Source: Enterobacter cloacae
GTDB taxonomy: Bacteria > Pseudomonadota > Gammaproteobacteria > Enterobacterales > Enterobacteriaceae
Direction of reading: 5' to 3'
Assembly (NCBI GenBank): GCA_014169315.1
Contig: AP022133.1
Span: 372,001 to 436,000, forward strand
DNA: 64,000 nucleotides
In this document: positions 1 to 13,985 of the stretch, piece after piece
Numbering within the stretch: position 1 is the stretch's first letter
Layout: each line of letters begins with the position of its first letter
Translations under genes and position numbers: made by a program
The notes under the pieces: generated by a model
Told to the model about the DNA's origin: nothing
Seen by the model: only the letters and a program-made list of their open reading frames with translations
Databases searched by the model: none

Positions 1-38
<38 letters not shown>

Positions 39-308
39 AATTCTTCTTCGTCTCAAAAATATCCACAGCGAAATGCTTCGTTGGGGACGTTTTCTATTGT
101 ATCTGAAATACTCTTGTAAACAGAGTTATCCACAGAACCTGTTGTTTATCTGATAATGGTAAAAACTTCGCAGGGTGAATAGTATCTCTTTAATTTATTG
201 AATTTTATTAAGAAAATTTGATTTCAAAATGTTAGTGAGATCACTTGACCTGTTTGCCAGGCCAGATGGCGCTTGAGTTTTTATTTTTATTCACAGGCTG
301 TGAATATA

Positions 309-1446
309 TCAAGCATCCCGTGTAAGCCCTTTTTCAATTACCCGCACCAGACGTTGTTTCTTCGGTAACTGCACCTCGACCACGCAGGCATTTCGCTTCT
401 CGATTTGCTGCGCAATCGCCCATTCTATGTGCTCATCGAGAAGTGGGTGCTCACCTCTACGGTTTTCGAGTGCCTGAATGTTGGCTTCATCCCACGGGGC
501 GTTACCCAGTGCAACGGCGACATTACGCAGCCAGCGCAGATGGCCGATACGGCGAATGGCCGAACCTTCTGTTACTTTCAGGAACCAGGCTTCGGTCCAG
601 GCAAACAGCTCGATAAGTTGAGGGGCGTGCAGCGCTTTACGCGGGCTGAAGTCCTCTTCGTCCGTGAGCTGTGAATAGCGGTTCCACGGGCAGATCAACT
701 GGCAGTCGTCGCAGCCGTAGATGCGGTTGCCGATAAGCGGGCGAAATGCTTCGGGGATCGCCCCTTCCAGTTCGATGGTGAGATAGGAGATGCAGCGGCG
801 GGCGTCAACGGTATAGGGCTCGACAATAGCGCCGGTCGGGCAGATGGTCATGCAGGCTACACAGCGGCCACAGCCTTCCTCTACCGGGCCATCCACCGGC
901 AGCGGTAAATCAATGAGCAGTTCACCGAGAAAGAAGAACGATCCGGCGTCGCGGCTAAGGATAAGTGAGTGCTTACCTGTCCAGCCAAGCCCGGCTTTTT
1001 CGGCGATAGGGCGCTCAAGAACAGGCGCAGAGTCGACAAACGGTCTAAAATTCAGCGAAACACAGTGCTGCTGAATAGTTTCCCCGAGTTTTTTTAAGCG
1101 GTTACGCAGGAGCTTATGGTAATCACGCCCCAGGGCATACCGGCTGACGTAACCGAGGGAGGGGTTTTTGAGCGTGCGCGCAAATGCCGCGTTAGCCGGC
1201 AGGTAGTTCATGCGCACGCTGATGACGCGTAATGTGCCCGGCAAAAGCTCGTGTGGACGCGCACGCATCATGCCATGACGCGCCATCCATTCCATTTCGC
1301 CGTGGTATTGTTTGTCCAGCCATGCCTGAAGTTTCGGCTCGCTGGCGGAAAGGTCGGTATCGGTAATACCTACCTTCTGGAAGCCAAGCTCAGCACCCCA
1401 CTGTTTTATGTTTTGCGCTAACTGATTGAGATCGAGGGGCTGTGAC

Positions 1447-1448
<2 letters not shown>
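309..1448 (-). CDS. queG: Epoxyqueuosine reductase QueG
   Basis: QueG is a cytoplasmic iron-sulfur and cobalamin enzyme that reduces epoxyqueuosine to queuosine in tRNA, the last step of queuosine synthesis. The protein has 379 residues, the usual length. Two [4Fe-4S] motifs are visible: CxxCxxCxxxCP (Cys193, 196, 199, 203) and CDDCQLICPW (Cys246, 249, 253). The conserved FVDSAPVLER segment carries the likely acid Asp139. The start was placed at the ATG giving MSQPLDLNQL. Longer upstream reading would run into nnr on the other strand. The start codon shares the tetramer CATG with the divergent nnr start. Confidence 0.97.
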
Positions 1449-3424
<1,976 letters not shown>

Positions 3425-3440
3425 ACGTAGGGATAACGGG

Positions 3441-4781
3441 ATGATAAATCGCGTTAAAGGTTGGTTGCTGGCTGCGACGGTACTGCTGTGCGCACAGGCC
3501 GGGGCGGCAAGCCTCTCGGATATTCAGGTGTCGAACGGGGATAGCCAGGCCCGGATCACGCTCAGCTTTATGGGCGATCCTGAGTATGATTTTTCACAAC
3601 CAGACAGCCACAGTGTGGCGCTGGATATCAAACAGACTGGTGTGATCCAGGGATTGCCGCTGCAGTTCAGCGGTAACAACCTGGTGAAAAGTATTCGTTC
3701 CGGTACGCCTAAAGACAGTCAGTCGCTCCGACTGGTGGTCGATTTGACCGAAAAGGGCAAAACGAAGGCCGTGAAGCAGCAAAACGGCGCGAATTATATG
3801 GTGGTCTTTACCATCAATGCTGACGTACCTCCGCCTCCACCACCGCCACCGGTTGTGGCAAAACGCGTGGAAGAGCCAGTTTATACCCCGCGTCCTTCTG
3901 AACCTGCGCGTAACCCGTTTAAATCGGACAATGATCGTATTACCAGTCTCACCAGCAGTAATACGGCAACACCGCGTCCGGCGGCCAGTGCGCGTCGTGC
4001 GGTCAGTGGCGATAAAGTCATTATCGCTATTGATGCAGGCCACGGTGGACAGGATCCTGGTGCGATTGGCCCTGGCGGTACGCGAGAGAAAAACGTCACT
4101 ATCGCTATTGCCCGTAAGCTGCGGATGCTTTTAAACGACGACCCGATGTTTAAAGGTGTGCTGACCCGCGACGGGGATTATTTTATTTCGGTCATGGGAC
4201 GCTCGGACGTTGCACGTAAGCAGAATGCCAACTTCCTGGTCTCAATCCATGCGGATGCTGCGCCAAACCGCGATGCAACCGGCGCTTCCGTCTGGGTGCT
4301 CTCAAACCGTCGAGCCAACAGCGAAATGGCGGGCTGGCTGGAGCAGCATGAAAAGCAATCTGAACTGTTAGGGGGGGCGGGAGATGTGCTGGCAAACAGC
4401 CAGTCTGACCCTTACCTCAGCCAGGCAGTACTGGATTTACAGTTCGGTCATTCTCAGCGCGTCGGGTATGATGTGGCCACTAATGTATTGAACCAGTTGC
4501 AAAGCATTGGCGTGCTGCACAAGCGTCGTCCTGAACATGCCAGCCTCGGGGTTCTGCGTTCGCCGGATATTCCGTCCATCCTTGTAGAGACGGGCTTTAT
4601 CAGCAATAACGGTGAAGAACGTTTGTTGGGAAGTGACAGTTACCAGCAGCAAATTGCCGAAGCGATTTATAACGGTCTGCGTAAATATTTTGACGCGCAT
4701 CCGCTGCAGTCCGCCCCTCAGGGTGGAGCAGGCCAGACGGCCAGTGCCGCGCTACCGGGTGAGATGACCGCGACAAACTAA
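3441..4781 (+). CDS. amiB: N-acetylmuramoyl-L-alanine amidase AmiB
   Basis: AmiB is a periplasmic zinc amidase that splits septal peptidoglycan during daughter-cell separation and is activated by EnvC in E. coli. The 446-residue protein has a signal peptide (cleavage probably after AGA at residue 22), an AMIN septal-targeting domain at about 24-125, a linker with eight consecutive prolines (130-137), and an Amidase_3 domain from about 194. Zinc-site residues visible are His201 in DAGHGG and Glu216 in REKN. SIHADAA and VETGFIS follow. No LysM repeat is present, as in E. coli. Confidence 0.96.
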   Translation: MINRVKGWLLAATVLLCAQAGAASLSDIQVSNGDSQARITLSFMGDPEYDFSQPDSHSVALDIKQTGVIQGLPLQFSGNNLVKSIRSGTPKDSQSLRLVVDLTEKGKTKAVKQQNGANYMVVFTINADVPPPPPPPPVVAKRVEEPVYTPRPSEPARNPFKSDNDRITSLTSSNTATPRPAASARRAVSGDKVIIAIDAGHGGQDPGAIGPGGTREKNVTIAIARKLRMLLNDDPMFKGVLTRDGDYFISVMGRSDVARKQNANFLVSIHADAAPNRDATGASVWVLSNRRANSEMAGWLEQHEKQSELLGGAGDVLANSQSDPYLSQAVLDLQFGHSQRVGYDVATNVLNQLQSIGVLHKRRPEHASLGVLRSPDIPSILVETGFISNNGEERLLGSDSYQQQIAEAIYNGLRKYFDAHPLQSAPQGGAGQTASAALPGEMTATN

Positions 4782-4790
4782 GGAGAATTC

Positions 4791-6635
4791 ATGCCGATTC
4801 AGGTTCTACCGCCGCAGCTTGCGAACCAAATCGCCGCCGGTGAGGTGGTGGAACGTCCTGCATCGGTGGTGAAAGAGCTGGTAGAAAACAGCCTTGATGC
4901 GGGCGCAACCCGCATTGATATTGATATCGAACGTGGTGGCGCAAAGCTTATCCGCATACGTGACAACGGCTGTGGCATCAAAAAAGACGAGCTGGCGTTA
5001 GCGTTGGCGCGTCATGCCACCAGTAAAATTGCCTCGCTTGACGATCTGGAAGCGATTATTAGCCTCGGTTTTCGCGGTGAGGCGCTGGCCAGTATCAGTT
5101 CTGTTTCCCGTTTAACGCTCACCTCCCGCACGGCTGAACAGCAGGAAGCCTGGCAGGCTTATGCTGAAGGGCGTGATATGGACGTGACGGTCAAGCCTGC
5201 GGCTCATCCTGTCGGTACCACGCTGGAAGTATTAGACCTGTTCTACAACACTCCCGCCCGGCGCAAGTTTATGCGTACCGAGAAGACCGAATTTGGCCAT
5301 ATTGATGAGATTATCCGCCGTATCGCGCTGGCGCGTTTCGACGTTACCATCAATCTCAGCCATAACGGCAAGGTGATGCGTCAGTACCGCGCGGTGGCGG
5401 AAGGCGGGCAGAAGGAGCGCCGCTTAGGCGCTATCTGCGGAACACCGTTCCTGGAAAATGCGCTGGCCATCGAGTGGCAGCATGGCGATTTGGCCCTGCG
5501 CGGCTGGGTTGCCGATCCAAACGCAAGCAGCGCCGCATTTGCTGAGATCCAGTATTGCTACGTAAATGGTCGTATGATGCGTGACCGTCTGATTAACCAC
5601 GCCATTCGTCAGGCGTGTGAAGACAAGCTGGGCGCGGATCAGCAGCCCGCGTTTGTGCTCTATCTGGAGATCGACCCGCATCAGGTTGACGTGAATGTCC
5701 ACCCTGCCAAGCACGAAGTTCGTTTTCATCAGTCACGTCTGGTGCATGATTTTATCTATCAGGGAGTGCTGAGCGTCTTGCAGCAGCAGGTTGCACCGAC
5801 GCTGCCGCTGGAAAATGAGGTTCAGGTACCGCGTCCGTTGCCGGAAAACCGGGTAGCGGCGGGGCGTAACCATTTTGCTGAACCTGCTGTTGCACGCGAA
5901 CCGGCAGCGCCGCGTTTTTCATCGACGGAGAGCGCACCGCGCCCAACCGGAGCGAACTATCCGAACGCCCAGCCCGGCTATCAAAAGCAGCAAGGGGCAT
6001 TGTACCGTAAATTGCTGGATACTCCGGCTGTGGAGCGTAAGGCACACATTGAGGTGCCGACGTCTTCCCTGGAAGGCCATAGTCAGAGTTTTGGGCGGGT
6101 ACTGACGATTGTTGCTCCTGACATGGCATTACTTGAACGTGATGGCAGGCTGGTGCTGTTGGCCTTACCGGTAGCGGAGCGTTGGCTAAAGCAGGTGCAG
6201 CTCACGCCGGGGGAAAATGCGGCCTGCGCGCAGCCGTTGTTGATCCCGGTCCGGCTAAAAATATCCCCTGAAGAAACAAAGGTATTACAGCGTGTAGAAG
6301 CGCAGCTTGCCCGGATGGGTATTGAAATCGTACTGGAAGCACAGCATGTGACAATTCGTGCAGTGCCTTTACCCTTACGCCAACAAAATTTACAAAACTT
6401 GATTCCTGAACTGATAGGCTACCTGGCGCAGCAAACTACGTTTGATGCGGCCAATACCGCGCAGTGGATCGCCCGCCATCTGGCAAGCGAACACGCACCG
6501 TGGAGCATGGCGCAGGCGATTACCGTGCTGGCGGAGGTTGAACGCCTTTGCCCGCATCTGGTGAAAATGCCGCCGGGTGGATTATTACAACCTGTTGATT
6601 TACAAACGGCGATGACCGCCCTGAAACATGATTGA
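4791..6635 (+). CDS. mutL: DNA mismatch repair protein MutL
   Basis: MutL couples mismatch-bound MutS to MutH and UvrD in methyl-directed repair. The 614-residue protein has the GHKL ATPase motifs at the N terminus: Glu29 in the [13 protein letters not shown] block, DNGCGI at 58-63 and GFRGEAL at 93-99. A variable Pro/Ala-rich linker runs through about 340-410, and the C-terminal dimerisation domain follows. There is no endonuclease metal motif, as expected in organisms that have MutH. A Shine-Dalgarno AAGGAG precedes the ATG. The end overlaps miaA by 8 bases. Confidence 0.97.
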   Translation: MPIQVLPPQLANQIAAGEVVERPASVVKELVENSLDAGATRIDIDIERGGAKLIRIRDNGCGIKKDELALALARHATSKIASLDDLEAIISLGFRGEALASISSVSRLTLTSRTAEQQEAWQAYAEGRDMDVTVKPAAHPVGTTLEVLDLFYNTPARRKFMRTEKTEFGHIDEIIRRIALARFDVTINLSHNGKVMRQYRAVAEGGQKERRLGAICGTPFLENALAIEWQHGDLALRGWVADPNASSAAFAEIQYCYVNGRMMRDRLINHAIRQACEDKLGADQQPAFVLYLEIDPHQVDVNVHPAKHEVRFHQSRLVHDFIYQGVLSVLQQQVAPTLPLENEVQVPRPLPENRVAAGRNHFAEPAVAREPAAPRFSSTESAPRPTGANYPNAQPGYQKQQGALYRKLLDTPAVERKAHIEVPTSSLEGHSQSFGRVLTIVAPDMALLERDGRLVLLALPVAERWLKQVQLTPGENAACAQPLLIPVRLKISPEETKVLQRVEAQLARMGIEIVLEAQHVTIRAVPLPLRQQNLQNLIPELIGYLAQQTTFDAANTAQWIARHLASEHAPWSMAQAITVLAEVERLCPHLVKMPPGGLLQPVDLQTAMTALKHD

Positions 6636-7578
6636 CGTAAGCAAGGCGAGCCTGCCTAAGGCGATTTTTTTAATGGGGCCAACGGCCTCCGGCAAAACGG
6701 CGTTAGCCATTGAGTTACGTAAAGTTTTGCCTGTAGAGTTGATTAGTGTTGATTCCGCCCTCATCTATCGGGGAATGGACATCGGCACGGCGAAGCCAGA
6801 CGCAGAAGAACTGCGCGCGGCACCGCATCGTTTGCTGGATATTCTTGACCCGGCTCAGGCTTACTCCGCAGCGGACTTCCGCCGCGATGCCTTAGCCGAA
6901 ATGGCCGAGATAACGGCGGCGGGACGTATACCGCTGTTGGTTGGCGGAACCATGCTCTATTTCAAGGCGTTGCTGGAAGGGTTATCACCACTGCCATCTG
7001 CGGATCCGGAAGTCAGAGCAAAAATTGAGCAGCAGGCAGCAGAGCAGGGATGGGACGTTTTGCATCAGCAACTGGCGAAGATTGATCCCGTTGCCGCAGC
7101 ACGTATTCATCCAAATGATCCGCAAAGGCTTTCCCGGGCACTGGAAGTTTTTTTCATTTCGGGTAAAACTTTAACGGAACTGACGCAAACGTCAGGAGAC
7201 GCTCTGCCGTATCAGGTGCATCAGTTCGCCATCGCCCCGGCGAGCCGTGAACTGCTCCATCAACGAATTGAGCAGCGTTTTCATCAGATGTTAGCTTCAG
7301 ATTTTGAAGCAGAAGTGCGGGCGCTTTTTGCCCGTGGAGATTTGCATACGGATATGCCTTCCATTCGTTGTGTGGGATACCGCCAGATGTGGTCGTATCT
7401 TGAAGGTGAGATTTCATACGATGAAATGGTTTATCGAGGTGTTTGCGCCACAAGACAGTTAGCGAAGCGCCAGATTACCTGGTTACGCGGTTGGGACGGT
7501 GTTCACTGGTTAGACAGTGAAAAACCGCAACAGGCGCTAAACGAAGTGATTGAGGTTGTTGGTGATATCGCTCACTGA
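6628..7578 (+). CDS. miaA: tRNA dimethylallyltransferase MiaA
   Basis: MiaA transfers a dimethylallyl group from DMAPP to A37 of tRNAs reading UNN codons, the first step of ms2i6A synthesis. The 316-residue protein has the P-loop GPTASGKT at 17-24, [16 protein letters not shown] and the [13 protein letters not shown] tRNA-contact segment near the C terminus. It overlaps mutL by 8 bases and is followed by hfq. In E. coli several hfq promoters lie inside miaA. I did not resolve them here. Confidence 0.97.
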   Translation: MIDVSKASLPKAIFLMGPTASGKTALAIELRKVLPVELISVDSALIYRGMDIGTAKPDAEELRAAPHRLLDILDPAQAYSAADFRRDALAEMAEITAAGRIPLLVGGTMLYFKALLEGLSPLPSADPEVRAKIEQQAAEQGWDVLHQQLAKIDPVAAARIHPNDPQRLSRALEVFFISGKTLTELTQTSGDALPYQVHQFAIAPASRELLHQRIEQRFHQMLASDFEAEVRALFARGDLHTDMPSIRCVGYRQMWSYLEGEISYDEMVYRGVCATRQLAKRQITWLRGWDGVHWLDSEKPQQALNEVIEVVGDIAH

Positions 7579-7651
7579 ATGTGTACAATTGAATCGTATC
7601 GTGCGCAATTTTTCAGAATCGCAAGGTTCTAAGTACAAAACAAGCATATAA

Positions 7652-7975
<324 letters not shown>

Positions 7976-8049
7976 GGTCTCTGGCTGTTATCCACACGGG
8001 GAGCCAGGGATCCTGCGTTCCCCGCTGATCATTTTTGAGGGGTTTACGC

Positions 8050-9330
8050 TTGTTTGACCGTTATGATGCCGGTGAGCAGGCGGTGCTGGTACACATCTAT
8101 TTTTCGCAAGACAAAGATATGGAAGACCTCCAGGAGTTTGAATCTCTGGTCTCTTCCGCCGGTGTCGAAGCAATGCAGGTGATTACCGGTAGCCGTAAAG
8201 CGCCGCACCCAAAGTATTTTGTTGGTGAAGGTAAAGCAGTTGAAATTGCGGATGCCGTAAAAGCAACCGGTGCGTCAGTCGTGTTGTTTGATCATGCGCT
8301 GTCTCCGGCCCAGGAGCGTAACCTTGAAGCGCTTTGCGAATGCCGTGTCATCGATCGCACAGGATTGATTTTAGATATTTTTGCTCAGCGCGCGCGTACC
8401 CACGAAGGGAAGCTGCAGGTTGAGCTGGCGCAGTTGCGCCATCTGGCAACGCGGCTTGTGCGTGGCTGGACCCACCTTGAAAGACAAAAGGGCGGGATTG
8501 GTTTGCGCGGTCCGGGTGAAACCCAGCTCGAAACCGACCGCCGTTTGCTGCGTGGCCGTATTACCCAGATCCTTTCGCGTCTGGAAAGAGTCGAAAAACA
8601 GCGTGAACAAGGGCGTCGGGCGCGAACAAAAGCCGACATCCCGACGGTGTCGCTGGTGGGGTATACCAACGCCGGTAAATCCACCCTGTTTAACCAGATT
8701 ACTGAGGCCCAGGTGTATGCCGCAGACCAATTGTTTGCGACCCTGGATCCTACGTTGCGTCGTATTGACGTTGCCGATGTCGGTGAAACCGTTCTGGCGG
8801 ATACCGTAGGGTTTATCCGTCATTTGCCGCATGACCTGGTGGCGGCGTTCAAAGCCACCCTGCAGGAGACGCGACAGGCGACCCTGCTGCTGCACGTGAT
8901 TGATGCTGCAGACGTGCGCGTGCAGGAGAACATCGACGCGGTAAACGTGGTGCTCGAAGAGATCGACGCTCACGAAATTCCAACGCTGTTGGTGATGAAT
9001 AAGATCGATATGCTGGACGATTTTGAACCGCGTATCGATAGAGATGAAGAGAACAAACCGATTCGGGTCTGGCTTTCTGCCCAGACCGGTATTGGCGTGC
9101 CACTGCTTTTCCAGGCTTTGACAGAACGTCTTTCCGGTGAGGTAGCTCAGCACACGCTGCGATTGCCGCCACAGGAAGGCAGGCTGCGCAGCCGGTTTTA
9201 TCAGCTTCAGGCGATAGAAAAAGAGTGGATGGAGGATGACGGCAGCGTGGGGATGCAGGTGCGTATGCCGATCGTTGACTGGCGTCGCCTCTGTAAACAA
9301 GAACCTGCACTGGTCGACTATATCGTCTGA
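8050..9330 (+). CDS. hflX: Ribosome-associated GTPase HflX
   Basis: HflX is a GTPase and ATPase that binds the 50S subunit and rescues stalled or heat-damaged ribosomes. The start was set at the TTG at 8050, giving an N terminus of [10 protein letters not shown] and 426 residues, the same as E. coli. AGGGG sits 7 bases upstream. The protein has an N-terminal HflX domain, a coiled-coil stretch ([16 protein letters not shown]), G1 [10 protein letters not shown]3 DTVGFI and G4 NKID. It lies between hfq and hflK in the usual operon. Confidence 0.95.
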   Translation: MFDRYDAGEQAVLVHIYFSQDKDMEDLQEFESLVSSAGVEAMQVITGSRKAPHPKYFVGEGKAVEIADAVKATGASVVLFDHALSPAQERNLEALCECRVIDRTGLILDIFAQRARTHEGKLQVELAQLRHLATRLVRGWTHLERQKGGIGLRGPGETQLETDRRLLRGRITQILSRLERVEKQREQGRRARTKADIPTVSLVGYTNAGKSTLFNQITEAQVYAADQLFATLDPTLRRIDVADVGETVLADTVGFIRHLPHDLVAAFKATLQETRQATLLLHVIDAADVRVQENIDAVNVVLEEIDAHEIPTLLVMNKIDMLDDFEPRIDRDEENKPIRVWLSAQTGIGVPLLFQALTERLSGEVAQHTLRLPPQEGRLRSRFYQLQAIEKEWMEDDGSVGMQVRMPIVDWRRLCKQEPALVDYIV

Positions 9331-9386
9331 TCGGAAAGGGGATGCCTGAATAATTCGCCCTTGCATAACAAATATGGAGCATATAC

Positions 9387-10649
9387 ATGGCGTGGAATCA
9401 GCCCGGTAATAACGGACAAGACCGCGACCCGTGGGGAAGCAGCAATAATCAAGGCGGCAACTCTGGGGGAAATGGCAACAAAGGTGGTCGCGAGCAGGGG
9501 CCGCCGGATCTGGATGATATCTTCCGCAAGCTCAGCAAAAAGCTGGGTGGTCTTGGCGGAGGTAAAGGTTCTGGCTCGGGTGGTAATTCCACTCAGGGGC
9601 CGCGCCCGCAAATGGGTGGCCGCGTGGTGGGCATTGTTGCCGCTGCCGTGGTGATCATCTGGGCTGCCACCGGGTTCTACACCATTAAAGAAGCAGAACG
9701 CGGTGTGGTCACCCGTTTCGGTAAGTTCAGCCATCTGGTTGAACCGGGTCTGAACTGGAAACCGACCTTTATCGACGATGTGACCGCAGTGAACGTGGAG
9801 TCTGTCCGTGAACTGGCGGCCACCGGCGTAATGCTGACCTCTGACGAAAACGTGGTGCGCGTTGAGATGAACGTACAGTACCGCGTGACCGATCCTGAAC
9901 GTTATCTGTTTAGCGTAACCAGCGCTGATGACAGCCTGCGCCAGGCGACCGATAGCGCACTGCGTGGCGTGATTGGTAAATACACGATGGACCGTATCCT
10001 GACCGAAGGTCGTACCGTTATTCGTAGCGATACCCAGCGTGAGCTGGAAGAGACCATTCGTCCGTACAACATGGGTATTACCCTGCTGGACGTCAACTTC
10101 CAGGCAGCCCGTCCGCCGGAAGAGGTGAAAGCCGCGTTTGATGATGCGATTGCCGCACGTGAAAACGAACAGCAGTACATCCGTGAAGCGGAAGCGTACA
10201 CCAACGAAGTTCAGCCACGTGCTAACGGTCAGGCACAGCGTATTCTTGAAGAAGCGCGCGCGTACAAGACCCAGACTGTCCTGGAAGCGCAGGGTGAAGT
10301 GGCTCGTTTCGCGAAGATCCTGCCGGAATATAAAGCCGCGCCGGAAATTACCCGCGAGCGTCTCTATATCGAGACGATGGAAAAAGTGCTGAGCCATACG
10401 CGTAAAGTGCTGGTTAACGACAACAAAGGTGGAAACCTGATGGTTCTGCCGTTGGATCAGATGCTGAAAGGCAGTTCTGCTCCGGCAGCGAAGGCTGACA
10501 CCAGCGGTGCCAACAACCTGCTGCGTCTGCCACCTGCATCATCCAGCAGCTCAAGCGCAACAACCACGCCTTCTTCGAACGATGGTGACATTATGGACCA
10601 ACGCCGTGCTAACGCGCAGCGTAACGACTACCAGCGTCAGGGGGAATAA
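9387..10649 (+). CDS. hflK: FtsH protease modulator HflK
   Basis: HflK is a SPFH/band-7 protein that forms a periplasmic-side cage with HflC around the membrane protease FtsH. The 420-residue protein has a Gly/Asn-rich cytoplasmic N terminus, a single membrane segment at about 79-100, the SPFH domain to about 270, a long helical region rich in Glu/Arg/Ala, and a Ser-rich tail. The ATG at 9387 gives MAWNQPGNNG. hflC begins 2 bases after the stop codon. Confidence 0.97.
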   Translation: MAWNQPGNNGQDRDPWGSSNNQGGNSGGNGNKGGREQGPPDLDDIFRKLSKKLGGLGGGKGSGSGGNSTQGPRPQMGGRVVGIVAAAVVIIWAATGFYTIKEAERGVVTRFGKFSHLVEPGLNWKPTFIDDVTAVNVESVRELAATGVMLTSDENVVRVEMNVQYRVTDPERYLFSVTSADDSLRQATDSALRGVIGKYTMDRILTEGRTVIRSDTQRELEETIRPYNMGITLLDVNFQAARPPEEVKAAFDDAIAARENEQQYIREAEAYTNEVQPRANGQAQRILEEARAYKTQTVLEAQGEVARFAKILPEYKAAPEITRERLYIETMEKVLSHTRKVLVNDNKGGNLMVLPLDQMLKGSSAPAAKADTSGANNLLRLPPASSSSSSATTTPSSNDGDIMDQRRANAQRNDYQRQGE

Positions 10650-10651
10650 GG

Positions 10652-11656
10652 ATGCGTAAGTCAGTTATTGCGATCATCATCATCGTACTGGTCGTACTTT
10701 ATACCTCTATCTTTGTCGTGAAAGAGGGTGAGCGTGGGATTACCCTGCGTTTTGGTAAAGTTCTGCGCGACAGCGAGAACAAACCGCTGGTCTATGCGCC
10801 AGGCCTGCACTTTAAAATCCCACTGATTGAATCAGTGAAAACGCTCGACGCTCGTATCCAGACGATGGATAACCAGGCTGACCGTTTCGTGACCAAAGAG
10901 AAGAAAGACCTGATCGTTGATTCCTACATCAAATGGCGTATCAGTGATTTCAGCCGCTACTACCTGGCAACGGGCGGTGGTGACGTTTCTCAGGCGGAAG
11001 TGCTGCTGAAACGTAAGTTCTCTGACCGTCTGCGTTCTGAGATTGGTCGTCTGGATGTGAAAGACATCGTGACCGACTCCCGTGGTCGTCTGACCCTGGA
11101 AGTGCGCGATGCGCTGAACTCCGGTTCTGCGGGTACAGAAGACGAAGTCTCTACCCCGGCAGCAGATGATGCGATTGCCAAAGCGGCTGAGCGTGTTCAG
11201 GCTGAAACCAACGGCAAAGTGCCGGTGATTAACCCGAACAGTATGGCGGCACTGGGTATCGAAGTGGTCGATGTGCGTATCAAGCAGATCAACCTGCCAA
11301 CGGAAGTGTCTGAGGCGATTTACAACCGTATGCGCGCTGAGCGTGAAGCGGTTGCCCGTCGTCACCGTTCACAGGGCCAGGAAGAGGCTGAAAAGCTGCG
11401 TGCTGCGGCGGATTACGAAGTGACCAAGACGCTGGCTGAATCTGAGCGTCAGGGCCGTATTCTGCGCGGTGAAGGTGATGCCGAAGCGGCGAAGCTGTTT
11501 GCCGATGCATTCAGCCAGGATCCGGACTTCTATGCCTTTATCCGTAGCCTGCGTGCATACGAGAATAGCTTCCAGAGCAACCAGGATGTGATGGTGCTCA
11601 GCCCGGACAGCGATTTCTTCCGTTATATGAAGACGCCAGCTAACGCAACGCGATAA
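10652..11656 (+). CDS. hflC: FtsH protease modulator HflC
   Basis: HflC is the partner of HflK in the FtsH-HflKC membrane complex. The 334-residue protein has an N-terminal membrane segment (residues about 3-20), then an SPFH domain beginning GERGITLRFGKVL and a long Ala/Glu/Arg-rich helical region (residues about 225-290). AAGGATG at the junction with hflK implies coupled translation. A strong hairpin terminator follows 25 bases after the stop. Confidence 0.97.
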   Translation: MRKSVIAIIIIVLVVLYTSIFVVKEGERGITLRFGKVLRDSENKPLVYAPGLHFKIPLIESVKTLDARIQTMDNQADRFVTKEKKDLIVDSYIKWRISDFSRYYLATGGGDVSQAEVLLKRKFSDRLRSEIGRLDVKDIVTDSRGRLTLEVRDALNSGSAGTEDEVSTPAADDAIAKAAERVQAETNGKVPVINPNSMAALGIEVVDVRIKQINLPTEVSEAIYNRMRAEREAVARRHRSQGQEEAEKLRAAADYEVTKTLAESERQGRILRGEGDAEAAKLFADAFSQDPDFYAFIRSLRAYENSFQSNQDVMVLSPDSDFFRYMKTPANATR

Positions 11657-11680
11657 ACTCAGGCTCGTTTGAGTATTCAA

Positions 11681-11714
11681 ACCACCGCTCTCTACGGAGC
11701 GGTGGTTTTCTTTT
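11681..11714 (+). terminator. Rho-independent terminator after hflC
   Basis: A perfect 10-bp stem, ACCACCGCTC pairing with GAGCGGTGGT, has a 6-base loop and is followed by TTTTCTTTT. It closes the hfq-hflX-hflK-hflC transcript. Confidence 0.9.
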
Positions 11715-11727
11715 ATAAGGAACCAAA

Positions 11728-13328
<1,601 letters not shown>

Positions 13329-13342
13329 TCTTCGTTACTGCT

Positions 13343-13366
13343 GGCCTGCGGGGAAACCTGCAGGCC
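13343..13366 (+). terminator. Hairpin after purA
   Basis: GGCCTGC pairs with GCAGGCC around a 10-base loop, 15 bases after the purA stop. No strong U-tract follows, so termination may be Rho-assisted or the hairpin may only protect the 3' end. Confidence 0.5.
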
Positions 13367-13389
13367 GGTTAAGCGTCGCGCCATCCGGC
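13364..13389. repeat. REP-like palindromic element
   Basis: GCCGG and CCGGC ends enclose a TTAAGCGTCGCGCCAT core, giving the shape of an enterobacterial REP unit. It overlaps the right arm of the purA hairpin. Confidence 0.55.
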
Positions 13390-13521
13390 GAACGCTCTCT
13401 GATACCCGCTTTTTCGCCCCGTCTGTCAAATAAATTAGCCGCTAACTATCTGGCTGGTTTATCATCATTAATGAATATCTCTGCGGTTTGACCGCGCTTT
13501 CCCTTTTTTCCTGAGGTTGAT

Positions 13522-13947
13522 GTGCAGTTAACAAGTTTCACCGATTACGGCTTACGTGCGCTGATTTACATGGCGTCGTTACCCGATGGGAAAATGACCA
13601 GTATCTCTGAGGTGACAGAGGTCTACGGTGTGTCCCGTAATCATATGGTCAAAATAATCAATCAACTTAGTCGCGCCGGATATGTGGCTGCCGTCCGCGG
13701 GAAGAATGGGGGGATCCGTCTCGGTAAACCGGCGCAGAGTATTCGCGTTGGCGATGTGGTTCGAGAACTGGAGCCGCTGTCTCTGGTGAATTGCAGCAGC
13801 GAGTTCTGCCACATTACCCCCGCTTGCCGCCTGAAACAGGCGCTTTCTAAGGCTGTGCAAAGTTTTCTCAAGGAACTGGATAACTACACGCTGGCCGATT
13901 TGGTTGAAGAGAATCAACCGCTTTATAAATTATTGCTGGTGGAATGA
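13522..13947 (+). CDS. nsrR: Nitric-oxide-sensing repressor NsrR
   Basis: NsrR is an Rrf2-family [Fe-S] repressor that releases DNA when nitric oxide damages its cluster. The 141-residue protein begins at a GTG codon ([10 protein letters not shown]). It has the winged helix ([12 protein letters not shown]) and the three cluster cysteines Cys91, Cys96 and Cys102. It lies upstream of rnr, with a gap of 38 bases. A perfect NsrR-type operator occurs in front of ytfE in this same window. Confidence 0.96.
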   Translation: MQLTSFTDYGLRALIYMASLPDGKMTSISEVTEVYGVSRNHMVKIINQLSRAGYVAAVRGKNGGIRLGKPAQSIRVGDVVRELEPLSLVNCSSEFCHITPACRLKQALSKAVQSFLKELDNYTLADLVEENQPLYKLLLVE

Positions 13948-13985
13948 AGAAAATTTCCACCGGAGCTGACAACGGAGGAACCGAC

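Noticed and set aside
3594..4043. Long minus-strand frame inside amiB
   Set aside because: It is fully antisense to a clear amidase gene and shows low-complexity Arg/Thr/His-rich sequence typical of shadow frames.
8371..9366. 331-residue minus-strand frame inside hflX
   Set aside because: It is the antisense shadow of a conserved GTPase gene with no recognisable domain. The length reflects GC-biased codon use.
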